DNA of 64,000 bases from an uncultured Lachnoclostridium sp. GTDB lineage: Bacteria; Bacillota; Clostridia; Lachnospirales; Lachnospiraceae. This document shows positions 44,099-52,722 of the stretch, one piece after another (positions within the stretch are counted from its first letter, which is position 1; the number at the start of each line of letters is the position of its first letter). The notes under the pieces were generated by a model. The model was not told where the DNA came from, did not search any database, and worked only from the letters and a program-made list of their open reading frames with translations. The stretch lies in assembly GCA_947369165.1 (NCBI GenBank), contig CANBKJ010000002.1:1-64000 (forward strand). The letters run 5' to 3'. The position numbers and the translations under genes were made by a program.

Positions 44099-46075
44099 AT
44101 GAAAGAACGCTATCGAAGAATACTAAGTATAGATGAAATGTATTACCAGGAGGAATCACCGTTACTTCTTAAGAAAGCAGCCTTATTATTTGATGAACAA
44201 AAGGAAATTAATATTTTTCAAGGCAAGTTTACGAATGTACAAAGTCTCCCAATAGCGGCTGTATATGTGGATATTACTTGTTATGATATTTCCGGAAAAG
44301 AGCTCGGCATTGTTCAAGGAATTTATCTTGACATGAATATTCATCAAAACTCATCTTTTGGAACAGATATTCCAGTAGAAATTCCATATGCAGATGCGAG
44401 AAAATTTGCTTTTGCAATAACGAAAACAGCGTATACAAATGGGACAATAAGTGATCAGAATGTTTCATTACATAGTATTCCTAAAATTGAAAGATTAATT
44501 ATAGACAGTCCAGATATGGAACAATATATTCGTGAAATCAGTCTTTTAAATTCAAGGGTGAAATGCAAAAATTTGTTGGTGGAAAATGAAGAATACTGGA
44601 TATGTCCTTGTGGTATTTTGAATGCTAAAAGAGGTAAAACATGCCGCAAATGTGGTTTGAATATTGATGAATTAACGAAATTATCTGATAAATCATATTT
44701 GAATCAGAGGTACATGGAATATGAAGAAGAAATACGAAGAAAAGAGGAAATAGAGAAACAACAGGAAGAAGAAAGACGCAGGGATAAACATAACCAGAAC
44801 ATAAAACGGGTTAAGTTATTTTCCATCTGTGTATTAATTTTAATCTGTGTATTTTTGTTGGCAAAATATGTGGTTTTGCCTCGATACTACAGTGGTGAGG
44901 CCCAGAGATATTTAAATGAAAAGGATTTTGATTCTGCTGAAAAAACCTATCAGAAGATAACAGGCTCATTACGAACATCTAGAGAATTAGAAGGATATTA
45001 TGATTACTGCATTAAGTTTCTGAATGAAAATGATATTGAAAGTGCAGAAACATGTTACGGGAAAATCCAGAACACAGAGGAAGCAAAAGGTAATGAATTA
45101 AATGAACTGTGGAAAAAAGCATGTATAGATGAAGCAAATAATAGTAACCAGGATAATATGCTTTTATGTTATTCCAATATTAAAAATCAAGACATAATAG
45201 AAAGCAAGGAATTAAATGACACTTTGCTGCAATGTGGTAAAAAATTATTAATTAATTTGGATTTTGAAAACGCAAAAGAGTTATATTTATCGAAAGTTGT
45301 AGATAAATACTCTGCTTCCATAGAAAATGTGTACTATGAAAGTGCATTATGTTTGATTGAAGAAGGAAATTACATAGAGGCTGTTGAACATTGCTATGAG
45401 CATATTTCCTCTGCACATATATCTGAATTAAGCAGTGATTTAAAAAAGGCATACTTACTTTCTATTGACAAAAAATATACAGACGTCAATAACTTTAGCG
45501 AAATACAGGAATATTTATTGAAAGAAGATGTATCTTCAATTCAAAAGGCCTTGTATACAAAAGGCAAAAAGAATTTGAGGAATAATGAATATAGTGCTTT
45601 TTCTGATTACTGTTTTGCTCAATTGAAGAATTACAAAGATTCAGCAAAGTATCGTAAGTTTTTGGAAATTGTTAAATCGGGTGATATCCGAGGCGTTTAT
45701 AAAAAACTACAAAAGCTGAATAGCGGAATTGCAAAAAGGTATCTCAGAGAAAATATAGAAATGAAGGAATATAAAGAATCCCTGAAGGAAATCATAGGCT
45801 CCTGGAAAGGAAACGGTTCAGGATATGATTATTATGTTACCATCTCCGAATCAAAGGTTACCTATAAAAGGTATTATGATGATAAGCCTGTATGGGGAAT
45901 AGTAGATCCACGGGCAGGAGAATTGAGAGATTCTGATAGTTATAAACTTGAATATTCTTCTTACTATGGGTGGTATTATACTCGGTTTGGAAAAAATTTG
46001 AAAATAAAACGTACCGGAAATGTACTTAAATTTGAGTTTTATGATGTGTGGAAAAGAACAATAAAAATGCATTAA
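44099..46075 (+). CDS. Membrane protein with zinc ribbon and TPR-like extracellular part
   Basis: The product is 658 aa. An N-terminal beta-rich domain (~30-140) is followed by a zinc ribbon (CPCG...CRKCG, ~175-200), a Glu/Lys/Arg coiled-coil stretch (~215-240), one membrane helix (~247-268), and a long helical region (~270-560) with TPR-like units such as AQRYLNEKDFDSAEKTYQKI. The last ~95 residues are beta-rich (GSWKGNGSGYDYYVTIS). No enzyme motif is visible. The DNA is strongly AT-rich. I do not know its function; the zinc-ribbon-coiled-coil-helix plan suggests a scaffolding or sensing role. Confidence 0.7.
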   Translation: MKERYRRILSIDEMYYQEESPLLLKKAALLFDEQKEINIFQGKFTNVQSLPIAAVYVDITCYDISGKELGIVQGIYLDMNIHQNSSFGTDIPVEIPYADARKFAFAITKTAYTNGTISDQNVSLHSIPKIERLIIDSPDMEQYIREISLLNSRVKCKNLLVENEEYWICPCGILNAKRGKTCRKCGLNIDELTKLSDKSYLNQRYMEYEEEIRRKEEIEKQQEEERRRDKHNQNIKRVKLFSICVLILICVFLLAKYVVLPRYYSGEAQRYLNEKDFDSAEKTYQKITGSLRTSRELEGYYDYCIKFLNENDIESAETCYGKIQNTEEAKGNELNELWKKACIDEANNSNQDNMLLCYSNIKNQDIIESKELNDTLLQCGKKLLINLDFENAKELYLSKVVDKYSASIENVYYESALCLIEEGNYIEAVEHCYEHISSAHISELSSDLKKAYLLSIDKKYTDVNNFSEIQEYLLKEDVSSIQKALYTKGKKNLRNNEYSAFSDYCFAQLKNYKDSAKYRKFLEIVKSGDIRGVYKKLQKLNSGIAKRYLRENIEMKEYKESLKEIIGSWKGNGSGYDYYVTISESKVTYKRYYDDKPVWGIVDPRAGELRDSDSYKLEYSSYYGWYYTRFGKNLKIKRTGNVLKFEFYDVWKRTIKMH

Positions 46076-46099
46076 TCGGAAATTTATAATGAAAAAAAC

Positions 46100-46129
46100 T
46101 TGACACATTACGCTCCTCTATGGTAAAAT
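46100..46129 (+). promoter_or_regulatory. Promoter of the infC-rpmI-rplT operon
   Basis: TTGACA (46100-46105), an 18-bp spacer and TAAAAT (46124-46129). Confidence 0.75.
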
Positions 46130-46130
46130 A

Positions 46131-46277
46131 GCAAAGGTGCAAAAAGCAGAGTTATCCACTCTCACCTTGCCGCCATATGAGGAGCGCGCAATGGTCAACC
46201 ATTTTTTCAAAATGAAAGAATACTGAATTTATGTGGATAGCTGGCTTTAAAAACAGTTATCTTTTTTTATTACATTT
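46131..46277 (+). promoter_or_regulatory. Leader of infC-rpmI-rplT, possible L20-type autoregulatory leader
   Basis: About 150 bases lie between promoter and ribosome site. They can fold a long-range pair between GCAAAGGTG (46131) and CACCTTGC (~46162), and a small hairpin AATGGT-ca-ACCATT directly before a T run (TTTTTTC, ~46200-46208) that resembles an attenuator. Gram-positive infC operons are commonly repressed by ribosomal protein L20 through such leaders; that this is one is inferred from position and these pairings. Confidence 0.5.
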
Positions 46278-46290
46278 GGAGGTGCAGGTT

Positions 46291-46797
46291 ATCAGCGATT
46301 TAATGATTAACGAGCAGATTCGCGACAGAGAAGTGCGCGTGATCGGCCCGGACGGAGAACAGCTTGGAATTATGTCAGCGAAAGAAGCTTATTTGAAAGC
46401 AAAGGATGCTGACCTTGATCTGGTTAAGATTGCCCCGACGGCAAAGCCGCCGGTATGTAAGATCATCAATTACGGAAAATTCCGATATGATCAGGCAAGA
46501 AAAGAAAAAGAAGCCAAGAAGAAGCAGAGAACGATAGATGTGAAGGAGATTCGTCTTTCGCCGAACATTGATACAAATGATTTAAATACAAAGGCTAATC
46601 AGGCTCGTAAATTCCTGTCCAAGGGTGACAAGGTAAAAGTGACCCTTCGTTTCCGTGGCCGTGAGATGGCGCATAAGGATGTGGGGCGCGAAGTTCTCAA
46701 TGCATTTTATGAGAAATTAGAAGACGTCGCTGCGATCGATAAGGAAGCCAAAATGGAAGGAAGAAGCATGATCATGTTTTTAACAGCCGCAAAATAG
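46291..46797 (+). CDS. infC: Translation initiation factor IF-3 with apparent AUC start
   Basis: The product is 168 aa, full length. N-domain with LMINEQIRDREVRVIG and LGIMSAKEAYLKA, then the C-domain with KVTLRFRGREMAHKDVG. IF-3 binds the 30S subunit and checks the start codon. GGAGGTG (46278-46284) is six bases before an ATC codon at 46291, whereas the first in-frame ATG (46303) is 18 bases away. Non-AUG starts are well known for infC, where they give autoregulation by IF-3 itself, so AUC 46291 is the preferred start; ATG 46303 would remove only four residues. Confidence 0.93.
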   Translation: MSDLMINEQIRDREVRVIGPDGEQLGIMSAKEAYLKAKDADLDLVKIAPTAKPPVCKIINYGKFRYDQARKEKEAKKKQRTIDVKEIRLSPNIDTNDLNTKANQARKFLSKGDKVKVTLRFRGREMAHKDVGREVLNAFYEKLEDVAAIDKEAKMEGRSMIMFLTAAK

Positions 46798-46838
46798 TGG
46801 TAGATATCTGCTACCAAATATAAATGGAGGAAATAATC

Positions 46839-47042
46839 ATGGCAAATCAGAAAATGAAGACAAAAAGAGCCGCTGCAAAGCGATTCAAAGTAACCGGAAC
46901 TGGCAAACTGGTTCGTAACAAAGCTTACAAGAGCCATATCCTGACTAAGAAGACCACGAAGAGAAAAAGAAATCTCAGAAAATCAACTCTTGTGGATGAT
47001 ACCAACGTAAAGACAATGAAGAAGATCATGCCATATATCTGA
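46839..47042 (+). CDS. rpmI: 50S ribosomal protein L35
   Basis: The product is 67 aa, highly basic, with the family start [19 protein letters not shown] and a Lys/Arg-rich middle. It lies in the conserved infC-rpmI-rplT order, 41 bp after infC, with TGGAGG upstream. Confidence 0.97.
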   Translation: MANQKMKTKRAAAKRFKVTGTGKLVRNKAYKSHILTKKTTKRKRNLRKSTLVDDTNVKTMKKIMPYI

Positions 47043-47069
47043 TGGATTGGCGAAGGAGGTAAATGACAA

Positions 47070-47426
47070 ATGGCTAGAATTAAAGGCGGATTGAACGCAA
47101 AGAAAAAACATAAAAGAGTATTGAAACTGGCAAAAGGTTACAGAGGCGCCAGATCCAAACAGTACCGTGTGGCAAAGCAGTCAGTAATGCGTGCCCTGGA
47201 GACTTCTTACACAGGAAGAAAGCAGAGAAAAAGACAGTTCAGACAGCTGTGGATCGCACGTATCAATGCGGCAGCACGCATCAATGGACTTTCTTACAGT
47301 AAGTTTATGCATGGTCTGAAGCTTGCAGAGGTGGATGTAAACCGTAAAATGCTTTCCGAGATGGCGATCAGTGATCCAGAAGGATTTGCAGCTCTTGTTG
47401 ATGTGGCAAAGAGCAAACTTGCATAG
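47070..47426 (+). CDS. rplT: 50S ribosomal protein L20
   Basis: The product is 118 aa, full length and basic, with the family motifs [31 protein letters not shown] and [11 protein letters not shown]. Besides its role in 50S assembly, L20 usually represses its own operon by binding the leader. AAGGAGG precedes the ATG. Confidence 0.98.
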   Translation: MARIKGGLNAKKKHKRVLKLAKGYRGARSKQYRVAKQSVMRALETSYTGRKQRKRQFRQLWIARINAAARINGLSYSKFMHGLKLAEVDVNRKMLSEMAISDPEGFAALVDVAKSKLA

Positions 47427-47442
47427 CTCGATGGTGCTATTT

Positions 47443-47474
47443 TTGACATAGTTTTCAGTTAAACTGTCTATAAT
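47443..47474 (+). promoter_or_regulatory. Promoter-like sequence with internal inverted repeat upstream of the carboxypeptidase gene
   Basis: TTGACA (47443-47448) and TATAAT (47469-47474) are both perfect but 20 bp apart, which is long. The spacer holds CAGTT-A-AACTG (47456-47466), a possible operator. A terminator follows within 15 bases. Confidence 0.45.
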
Positions 47475-47483
47475 GAATTTAGA

Positions 47484-47516
47484 AAGGGTACTTCATCCAT
47501 ATGAGGTACCCTTTTT
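47484..47516 (+). terminator. Rho-independent terminator or attenuator
   Basis: AGGGTAC and GTACCCT pair around a 14-base loop and are followed by TTTTT. It may end the rplT operon, or attenuate transcripts begun at the promoter-like sequence at 47443. Confidence 0.8.
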
Positions 47517-47560
47517 AGACCAGACGGGCTTAGTGTCGTCGAGTAAAGAGGTGGGAAAGG

Positions 47561-49261
47561 ATGAAAATGATAAGCAGTAAAAAAGCATGGTTGAGAGTAT
47601 GGCTGATTCTGTTATTTATTTTAGGCTGTACGGTGTGGGAACCGGTGAAGGCGGAGCAGACCGATAGGGCGGGGGATTTTGCTGTAACCCAGACGCCTCT
47701 TCCGGAAATGCCTGTATTTCCTTCGGAAACATCTGCCCCTGCTGAAGTGACAGTTCCCACAGAAACGCCATTGCCACCGACGCCTGCTCCCACTGCTTCC
47801 CCGGCTCCGCTGGTGCTTAAAAACAAAAACGCGGCTTATCGTGCAGGGAAACAAAAAGGGATCGGATATGGAAAGATAAAAAAGGGAAAAATATACCGCA
47901 TATCATCCTATGGTTCTGATCCTGTCAGGCTGCTGCCGTCAAAGAAATCTACTTTTCGTATAATAGGAGGGATACGGAAGAAGGATATCACCTCAAAAAA
48001 GATAAAGGTCTCGCGGGCGGGGGTTGTTTCCTGTGCCGATAGGGCAAGGGACAAAAAACAGTATGCTATCGTGCAGGTGACGGCAAAGGAGACTGGGGAA
48101 AGTATTTTCGTGTACATTTATTTTGCCCCGCGCCTCTATACAAAGACGCCGGCAAAGCAGGTGGTGTATCAGGGAAAGACGACGAGACTGTCATATAATT
48201 ATTCGGCCAAAAAGATTAAGTTCAAATCTTCTAATAAAAAAGTGGCGCGTGTTGATAAAAAAGGAATTGTGACGGCGAGACAGAAGGGAACAGCTGTCAT
48301 CGAGGCGAAGGTCAGAGGGTCCCAGAAGAACTTAGTTAAAGTTAAGATTATTGTAAAAGAAGAACCCTGGCTGGTCAATGACAGGGACACGGTATACAGT
48401 TATGAGGATATGACAGAGGATATGCAGCAGATTGCCAGAAAATACCGCGGCAGGGCGGCACTCAAATGTCTTGGAACAAGCGAAGATGGGAGAAATATCT
48501 GGTGCCTTCGCATTGGCAGTCCTTCCGCGGGGAGAAAGCTTCTGCTGGATGGGGGCATCCATGCGAGAGAATGGCTGAATTCACTGATGCTTATGCGGAA
48601 GAGCGAGGAGATACTGAGACAGTATTCCGATTATAAAAACACGCTGGCACATACATGTCTTTATGTGGTACCCATGATCAATCCAGACGGCGTGACGATC
48701 TCACAGTCCGGATTTGGTTCTATCAGGAATAAAAAGTTGCGAAAAATCTGCAAAAAGACAAAAAAATCTGCCCGTACATGGAAGGGAAATGCCAGAGGGG
48801 TAAATCTGAATCTGAATTTTCCTGGGGGCTGGAACACAAAAAACAAGTCTAAAAAACCCGATGGGATGACATATCCGGGCGAAAAGGCAGCCTCAGAAAA
48901 AGAGACGAAGGCAATGATGAGGTTTGTCAACAGCATATCCGGTCTTAAGGAGGCGTTGAATTATCATTCCACCGGGAGCATTCTCTACTGGAACTATAAC
49001 GTGGAGGGGACGCCGGCACTCTATAACAGACAGAAGGCACTGGCGGAAAAGGTGAATGAATTTACCGGCTACCGGCTTATGCCAAAATCCATCAGCACAG
49101 ATCCCAACGGCGGCTTTGGTGACTGGCTGATCTACAACAAAAAGATTCCCAATGTGACGGTGGAGACGGGATCTGTTATGTGTCCGCTCCCTCATTCACA
49201 GCTGGGGAAAATTACCCGGGAAAACAGCAGCCTGCTCTCCTGGTTTGCCGGAAGCAGATAA
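47561..49261 (+). CDS. Secreted M14-family zinc carboxypeptidase with Ig-like domain
   Basis: The product is 566 aa. Signal peptide at ~1-32 (a Gly-Cys within it could be a lipobox). A Thr/Pro-rich stretch (~45-85), a beta-rich basic domain, a Big_2-like unit (~190-270: KKVARVDKKGIVTARQKGTAVI), then an M14 domain (~280-566). Zinc ligands are in GGIHAREW and the later NYHSTG; the catalytic Glu lies in VTVETGS. MINPDGV and NLNLNFPGGW are typical of the family. It should trim cell-wall or dietary peptides outside the cell. ATG 47561 follows GGGAAAGG. Confidence 0.9.
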   Translation: MKMISSKKAWLRVWLILLFILGCTVWEPVKAEQTDRAGDFAVTQTPLPEMPVFPSETSAPAEVTVPTETPLPPTPAPTASPAPLVLKNKNAAYRAGKQKGIGYGKIKKGKIYRISSYGSDPVRLLPSKKSTFRIIGGIRKKDITSKKIKVSRAGVVSCADRARDKKQYAIVQVTAKETGESIFVYIYFAPRLYTKTPAKQVVYQGKTTRLSYNYSAKKIKFKSSNKKVARVDKKGIVTARQKGTAVIEAKVRGSQKNLVKVKIIVKEEPWLVNDRDTVYSYEDMTEDMQQIARKYRGRAALKCLGTSEDGRNIWCLRIGSPSAGRKLLLDGGIHAREWLNSLMLMRKSEEILRQYSDYKNTLAHTCLYVVPMINPDGVTISQSGFGSIRNKKLRKICKKTKKSARTWKGNARGVNLNLNFPGGWNTKNKSKKPDGMTYPGEKAASEKETKAMMRFVNSISGLKEALNYHSTGSILYWNYNVEGTPALYNRQKALAEKVNEFTGYRLMPKSISTDPNGGFGDWLIYNKKIPNVTVETGSVMCPLPHSQLGKITRENSSLLSWFAGSR

Positions 49262-49287
49262 AAATAGATAAAAAAATGAAAAAACAT

Positions 49288-49316
49288 TTGACAATGAGGA
49301 AGAAATCTGGTATTAT
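49288..49316 (+). promoter_or_regulatory. Promoter of tRNA-Leu
   Basis: TTGACA, 17-bp spacer, TATTAT, ending 23 bp before the tRNA. Confidence 0.75.
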
Positions 49317-49339
49317 AGTCAAGCAGTGTTAAATTGCAT

Positions 49340-49422
49340 GCGGAGTTGCTGGAATTGGCAGACAGGCATGACTAAGGATCATGTGTCTCTGAGACGTGTG
49401 GGTTCAAGTCCCATACTCCGCA
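49340..49422 (+). tRNA. tRNA-Leu (anticodon AAG)
   Basis: 83 nt. Acceptor GCGGAGT/ACTCCGC with discriminator A, a class II variable arm, anticodon stem CATGA/TCATG with loop CTAAGGA giving anticodon AAG (reads CUU), and T-arm GTGGGTTCAAGTCCCAT. CCA is not encoded. Confidence 0.93.
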
Positions 49423-49438
49423 TTGGCAAAATGATAGG

Positions 49439-49462
49439 AACCGCCTTGGATGGGCGGTTTTT
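49439..49462 (+). terminator. Terminator after tRNA-Leu
   Basis: AACCGCC and GGGCGGTT form a 7-bp stem followed by TTTT. Confidence 0.8.
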
Positions 49463-49573
49463 GTCGTTATGTATGGATCAATGACTTTCGGGGAAATGGT
49501 ATCCGTGCCGTTGAGCTGACTCGATGGCATATCGGGCCGGAGACGGGCATAAGAAATGAGAGGAGAGGGAAAG

Positions 49574-50302
49574 ATGAAGTTGAATGTGAAAGTAAAATTA
49601 GCTTCGGCGGTTATTTTGACAGGCTTGTGCCTGTCGTTTTCGGCGGCAGATGCAAAGGAGGCCTGTGCGGCGAGGCAGAAGGTTATAGCCATCGATGCGG
49701 GGCATCAGCTGCGGGGAAACAACGCGAAGGAACCTAATGGCCCAGGTTCTTCTACAAAAAAGGCAAAGGTGACGTCGGGTACCTCCGGCTGTGCAACAAA
49801 ACTGCCTGAATATAAACTGAACCTTCAGGTGGCTAAGAAGTTAAAGAAAGAACTGGTGAAGCGGGGCTACAAGGTGGTCATGATCCGCACCAGCCATAAT
49901 GTAAATATATCCAATGTTCAGCGGGCCCAGGTGGCAAACCAGGCAAAAGCAGATGCCTTTGTGAGAATCCATGCAAATTCCGCTTCCAGTTCCTCGGTCA
50001 GCGGGGCGCTGACCATCGCTCCGACGAACAAAAACCGGTATCTGTCAAAAAAAGTACGGAGCGCCAGCCAGAAATTTTCCAAAAAGGTTATTGATGCTTT
50101 CTGCCGTGCCACAGGAGCGAAGAACCGTGGTGTCATGTATACGGACACAATGACGGGAATTAACTGGTGTAAGATTCCTGTAACTATCATTGAAATGGGC
50201 TTTATGAGCAATCCGGCGGAAGACCGGAAGATGTCTTCGGCTTCCTATCAGAAAAAGATGGTAAAGGGAATTGCGGATGGAATAGATTCATATCTTGCCT
50301 GA
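49574..50302 (+). CDS. Secreted N-acetylmuramoyl-L-alanine amidase (Amidase_3)
   Basis: The product is 242 aa. Signal peptide at ~1-30. The Amidase_3 domain has zinc-binding His in AIDAGHQ, the Glu in PEYKLNLQVA, a second His in FVRIHANS and the catalytic Glu in IIEMGFMSN. It cuts the bond between MurNAc and the stem peptide. No wall-binding domain is attached. ATG 49574 has GAGAGGG upstream; an earlier in-frame ATG at 49556 lacks a good site. Confidence 0.92.
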   Translation: MKLNVKVKLASAVILTGLCLSFSAADAKEACAARQKVIAIDAGHQLRGNNAKEPNGPGSSTKKAKVTSGTSGCATKLPEYKLNLQVAKKLKKELVKRGYKVVMIRTSHNVNISNVQRAQVANQAKADAFVRIHANSASSSSVSGALTIAPTNKNRYLSKKVRSASQKFSKKVIDAFCRATGAKNRGVMYTDTMTGINWCKIPVTIIEMGFMSNPAEDRKMSSASYQKKMVKGIADGIDSYLA

Positions 50303-50328
50303 TGCCATTTTTTGTGGTAAAATGAACG

Positions 50329-50580
50329 CATAAGCGCGAACGCAGACTTTTAAAGAATGCGGCGCCTGTTTACAGGCAGATCGCATTCTGAAAAAGGCTA
50401 TGTGAGCCAAACGAACAGGGAGAAACCGCAGGTTTCGACGTGAGCGCTTATGCAGATAACATGCGAACGCAGACTTTCAGGAGCATACATGTCTGCCAGC
50501 AGTCAGATGTATGTGACAGAAAGGCTATGTGAGCCAAACGAACAGGGAGAAACCGCAGGTTTCGACGTGAGCGCTTATGC
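50329..50580 (+). ncRNA. Tandem 127-bp structured element, two copies (candidate ncRNA or riboswitch-like leader)
   Basis: Two copies with an exact period of 127 bp. The 15-base segment at 50336-50350 recurs at 50463-50477 and the 61-base segment at 50393-50453 recurs at 50520-50580, both identical. Between them, 42 bases differ completely in sequence yet keep length and fold: GAATGCG/CGCATTC in copy 1 and CATACAT/ATGTATG in copy 2, each with an inner hairpin. Other stems are GGCT-atgtg-AGCC and GAAACC-gca-GGTTTC, with CATAAGCGC (50329) able to pair with either GCGCTTATG (50444 or 50571). Conserved loops and covariation argue for a functional RNA. It lies between the amidase and SEC-C genes and matches no class I can name. 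Confidence 0.75.
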
Positions 50581-50666
50581 CAGTGAAGTATAAAATAAGT
50601 ACATTATGGGGCTGCCGCCCTGTCCGGCAGAACAAAAACAGAGAAAAAGCCAGGGAGGACAATTGA

Positions 50667-51176
50667 ATGGCATTATTACAGGAATGGAGAGATTATGCAT
50701 ACGCAGAGGATATGCAGAATTCCAAAAAGGGAGAAGAACTTTGGAGAAATTATTTTGAACTGGAAAAAGGAATCTATGAGCAGCTTCTGGCGAACCCGGA
50801 GGAAGTAGTCGAGGGGACAGTAGAAGGGCTGGCAGAAAAATATGATGTGCCCCTTTCTATGATGGTTGGATTTTTAGATGGTATTAACGACAGTCTGAAG
50901 GAGCCCAATCCCATTGACACGATGGAGAAGGACACACAGGTAAAGCTCGATATTGACTGCGAAAAATTATACTACAATATGGTTGAGTGCAATGCCGAGT
51001 GGCTGTATACGCTTCCCCAGTGGGACGAGATTCTGACTAAGGAGCGTCAGAAGGAGTTGTACCGCAAACAGAAGGACTCTGGTACAGTGCGCAATGAAGA
51101 ACCGAAAGTGGGAAGAAATGAGCCCTGTCCATGCGGCAGCGGTAAGAAATACAAACATTGCTGCGGTAGAAAATAA
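50667..51176 (+). CDS. SEC-C motif protein
   Basis: The product is 169 aa: a helical domain (~1-135) with no recognised family, and a C-terminal SEC-C zinc-binding motif ([19 protein letters not shown]), as in the tail of SecA and many other proteins. The motif binds zinc and often mediates ribosome or protein contact. AGGGAGGAC precedes the ATG, and the tandem RNA element lies 86 bp upstream, so this is the most likely gene under its control. Confidence 0.9.
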   Translation: MALLQEWRDYAYAEDMQNSKKGEELWRNYFELEKGIYEQLLANPEEVVEGTVEGLAEKYDVPLSMMVGFLDGINDSLKEPNPIDTMEKDTQVKLDIDCEKLYYNMVECNAEWLYTLPQWDEILTKERQKELYRKQKDSGTVRNEEPKVGRNEPCPCGSGKKYKHCCGRK

Positions 51177-51265
51177 GTTCTGGCGAACTTATTTGCGAGT
51201 TTTTGCAAAACTCGGGATGAGCAGAAATCATGTACAGAAATTAAAAATAAAATGGAGGTAAGGAA

Positions 51266-52129
51266 ATGTTAGTTTCAGCAAAAGAGATGCTTACAAAAGC
51301 AAAGGCAGGAAAATATGCGGTAGGACAGTTTAATATCAACAATCTTGAGTGGACAAAATCAATTCTCCTCACAGCAGAAGAGTTAAAATCCCCTGTTATT
51401 CTTGGTGTATCTGAGGGAGCGGGAAAGTACATGTGCGGTTATAAGACTGTTGTGGGTATGGTAAATGGAATGTTGGAGGAGCTTGGAATCACCGTACCAG
51501 TAGCCCTTCATCTTGACCATGGCAGCTATGAGGGAGCAAAGGCATGTATCGAAGCAGGTTTTTCTTCTATTATGTTTGATGGATCTCATTATCCGATCGA
51601 GGAAAATGTGGCAAAGACAAAAGAACTGGTAGCAGTCTGCAATGAAAAAGGCATGTCCATTGAGGCAGAGGTTGGTTCTATCGGCGGTGAAGAGGATGGA
51701 GTCGTTGGCGCAGGAGAGTGCGCAGATCCTGAAGAATGTAAGATGATCGCAGACCTTGGTGTTACTATGCTGGCAGCCGGAATCGGAAATATTCACGGAA
51801 AATACCCAGAGAACTGGGCGGGTCTCAGCTTTGAGACACTGGATGCTGTACAGCAGCTGACAGGAGATATGCCGTTGGTACTTCACGGTGGAACAGGAAT
51901 CCCTGAGGATATGATTAAAAAGGCCATTAGCCTTGGAGTTTCTAAGATTAATGTAAATACAGAGTGTCAGCTTTCCTTTGCAGATGCGACACGTAAATAT
52001 ATTGAGGCTGGAAAAGATCTGGAAGGAAAGGGCTTTGACCCACGTAAGCTTCTGGCTCCGGGTGCCGAAGCAATTAAAGCTACAGTAAAAGAAAAAATGG
52101 AATTATTTGGTTCAGTTGGAAAAGCTTGA
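51266..52129 (+). CDS. fba: Class II fructose-bisphosphate aldolase
   Basis: The product is 287 aa, full length. Class II zinc aldolase motifs: GQFNINNLEW at the N-terminus, HLDHGSYEGAKACIEAGFSS, the Glu region EAEVGSIGGEEDGV, NIHGKYP and LHGGTGIPED. It cleaves fructose-1,6-bisphosphate to dihydroxyacetone phosphate and glyceraldehyde-3-phosphate in glycolysis. ATG 51266 follows ATGGAGGTAAGG. Confidence 0.96.
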   Translation: MLVSAKEMLTKAKAGKYAVGQFNINNLEWTKSILLTAEELKSPVILGVSEGAGKYMCGYKTVVGMVNGMLEELGITVPVALHLDHGSYEGAKACIEAGFSSIMFDGSHYPIEENVAKTKELVAVCNEKGMSIEAEVGSIGGEEDGVVGAGECADPEECKMIADLGVTMLAAGIGNIHGKYPENWAGLSFETLDAVQQLTGDMPLVLHGGTGIPEDMIKKAISLGVSKINVNTECQLSFADATRKYIEAGKDLEGKGFDPRKLLAPGAEAIKATVKEKMELFGSVGKA

Positions 52130-52203
52130 TCAGTATAACGTCATATAAAAAAGCCATACTATTCCTGTAACGTTAACACATTACAAACAGGAGGAATACT
52201 ACA

Positions 52204-52473
52204 ATGGCTAAGAATTTTTTAGACGATTTCAATGAAAAGAACAGTACAAACAACAACTCGAACAACAGCACGAAGAATAGTACAAATAACAGTACTAACA
52301 ACAGGTCAAACTGCTCAAACTGCCGGAACTCTTCAGGTTGCAAGAACAGCACAAACAACAACTCGAACAACAGCACAAAGAACACAAGCAGCAACTCAAG
52401 TAACAGTTCAAGTAAGAATTCCAGCAAAAATTCTACAAAGAATGCAAACAATTCTTACAACAGCACAAAGTAG
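52204..52473 (+). CDS. Asn/Ser/Thr-rich low-complexity small protein
   Basis: The product is 89 aa. After an ordinary start (AKNFLDDFNEKN) almost every residue is Asn, Ser, Thr or Lys, with a central cluster NCSNCRNSSGC holding three Cys. It has a strong AGGAGG site and a clean stop, and reads as a real gene. The sequence is disordered in character, and the Cys cluster could bind metal or cross-link. No family recognised. The DNA is internally repetitive, so the copy number may vary among strains. Confidence 0.75.
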   Translation: MAKNFLDDFNEKNSTNNNSNNSTKNSTNNSTNNRSNCSNCRNSSGCKNSTNNNSNNSTKNTSSNSSNSSSKNSSKNSTKNANNSYNSTK

Positions 52474-52722
52474 TTTGCCACAGCGATCAGGCCGTCACCA
52501 TTTGGGGGCGGCTTGATTTGTGCGGAAGGCACAAGCCATGGTGCGCCCGCGAACCCGAGTGGTCTCGCGAAGCGTGAGGCTCATGGTTTACGCGGAGGTA
52601 GTTTAATGGAGCCCATTACGCCAGTACGGCTTGGTGAGCAAAATGGGCTGTCGGCGTTATTCTTATGGGTCACGTTTTACATAATCATGTCATATAATGT
52701 AATAAAAAAGAACGTGATAAGT

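Noticed and set aside
47561..49261. Lipoprotein assignment for the M14 carboxypeptidase
   Set aside because: LGC occurs in the leader, but a standard cleavage site after VKA is as likely; not decided.
50329..50580. CRISPR array or insertion sequence
   Set aside because: There are only two copies of 127 bp with structured interiors, no transposase frame and no target-site duplication.
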